A DNA stretch of 40,585 bases from CAZFZT01 sp964523675 (lineage in GTDB: Bacteria; Planctomycetota; Phycisphaerae; Phycisphaerales; SM1A02): the NCBI GenBank assembly GCA_964523675.1, contig CAZFZT010000021.1, positions 1 through 40,585 on the forward strand. Reading direction: 5' to 3'. Positions 40,512 through 40,585 of the stretch are shown here, piece after piece. Position 1 is the first letter of the stretch. Every line of letters begins with the position of its first letter. Under the pieces are notes generated by a model. It had not been told where the DNA came from, made no database searches, and worked only from the letters and a program-made list of their open reading frames with translations. The position numbers and the translations under genes were made by a program.

Positions 40512-40585
40512 CTACTCCTCAACAAGTTCAACCCGCCGCACGCCGTCGAGCATGGTCATCTCTTCGAGGCGTGCGACATCAACGC
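40512..40585 (-). CDS. C-terminal end of an unidentified gene
   Basis: Only the last 23 codons and the TAG stop are in the window; the gene continues past the right edge. The visible tail reads VDVARLEEMTMLDGVRRVEL then VEE. Codon use fits the neighbours. Too short to assign a family. It is convergent with gatB. Confidence 0.5.
   Translation of the reverse strand, partial: VDVARLEEMTMLDGVRRVELVEE

Overview
The window is a GC-rich bacterial chromosome segment, most likely from the phylum Planctomycetota and perhaps class Phycisphaerae. That placement is an inference. It rests on the alternative complex III (ACIII) plus caa3-oxidase locus, the frequent TTG and GTG starts with weak or absent Shine-Dalgarno sites, and the intergenic palindromes. 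No rRNA, CRISPR array, insertion sequence or phage gene is visible.

Left part (1-11.5 kb) is mixed housekeeping and accessory content. It holds the start of a homogentisate dioxygenase gene cut by the window edge, a DUF433/DUF5615 toxin-antitoxin-like pair, and a secreted SH3-domain protein. A membrane coiled-coil protein with a 61-residue membrane partner follows, closed by a strong terminator. Then come tRNA-Leu(UAA), a dienelactone hydrolase, pgsA and pgpA (phosphatidylglycerol synthesis), a membrane protein, a zinc alcohol dehydrogenase, and a nucleotidyltransferase/metallophosphoesterase pair.

11.0-16.3 kb (minus strand) is an ABC export cluster: a Cys-rich secreted protein, an HlyD-type adaptor, a LolD/MacB-type ATPase, two FtsX-type permeases and a Cys-containing lipoprotein.

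16.6-32.0 kb (plus strand) is a respiratory super-cluster. ACIII (actA to actF) oxidises quinol. A small membrane protein and an SCO copper chaperone follow, then a caa3-type oxygen reductase: subunit II fused to cytochrome c, A2-type subunit I, two subunit III-like proteins and subunit IV. A 14-cysteine secreted protein sits antisense between subunits II and I, with its own hairpin terminator.

32.1-40.6 kb holds lysA, an SRPBCC-domain protein, a small membrane protein, leuS, a FapA/DUF342 protein, gatB and the tail of a minus-strand gene.

The most unusual signal lies in the spaces in front of genes. One family, 'element A', is a roughly 56-74-nt imperfect hairpin with conserved ends and a variable apical stem. 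It occurs four times, always in the sense of the next gene and ending 18-35 nt before its start (dlh-like gene, first ABC permease, oxidase subunit IV, leuS). A second family is tandem heptamers (ACCTAAC-like), often preceded by AAGCCGCAAGCG. These run up to TTG or GTG starts that lack a Shine-Dalgarno site, in front of actC, actE, coxB and coxC, and perhaps actB. Together they look like a genome-specific set of translation or mRNA leader elements.
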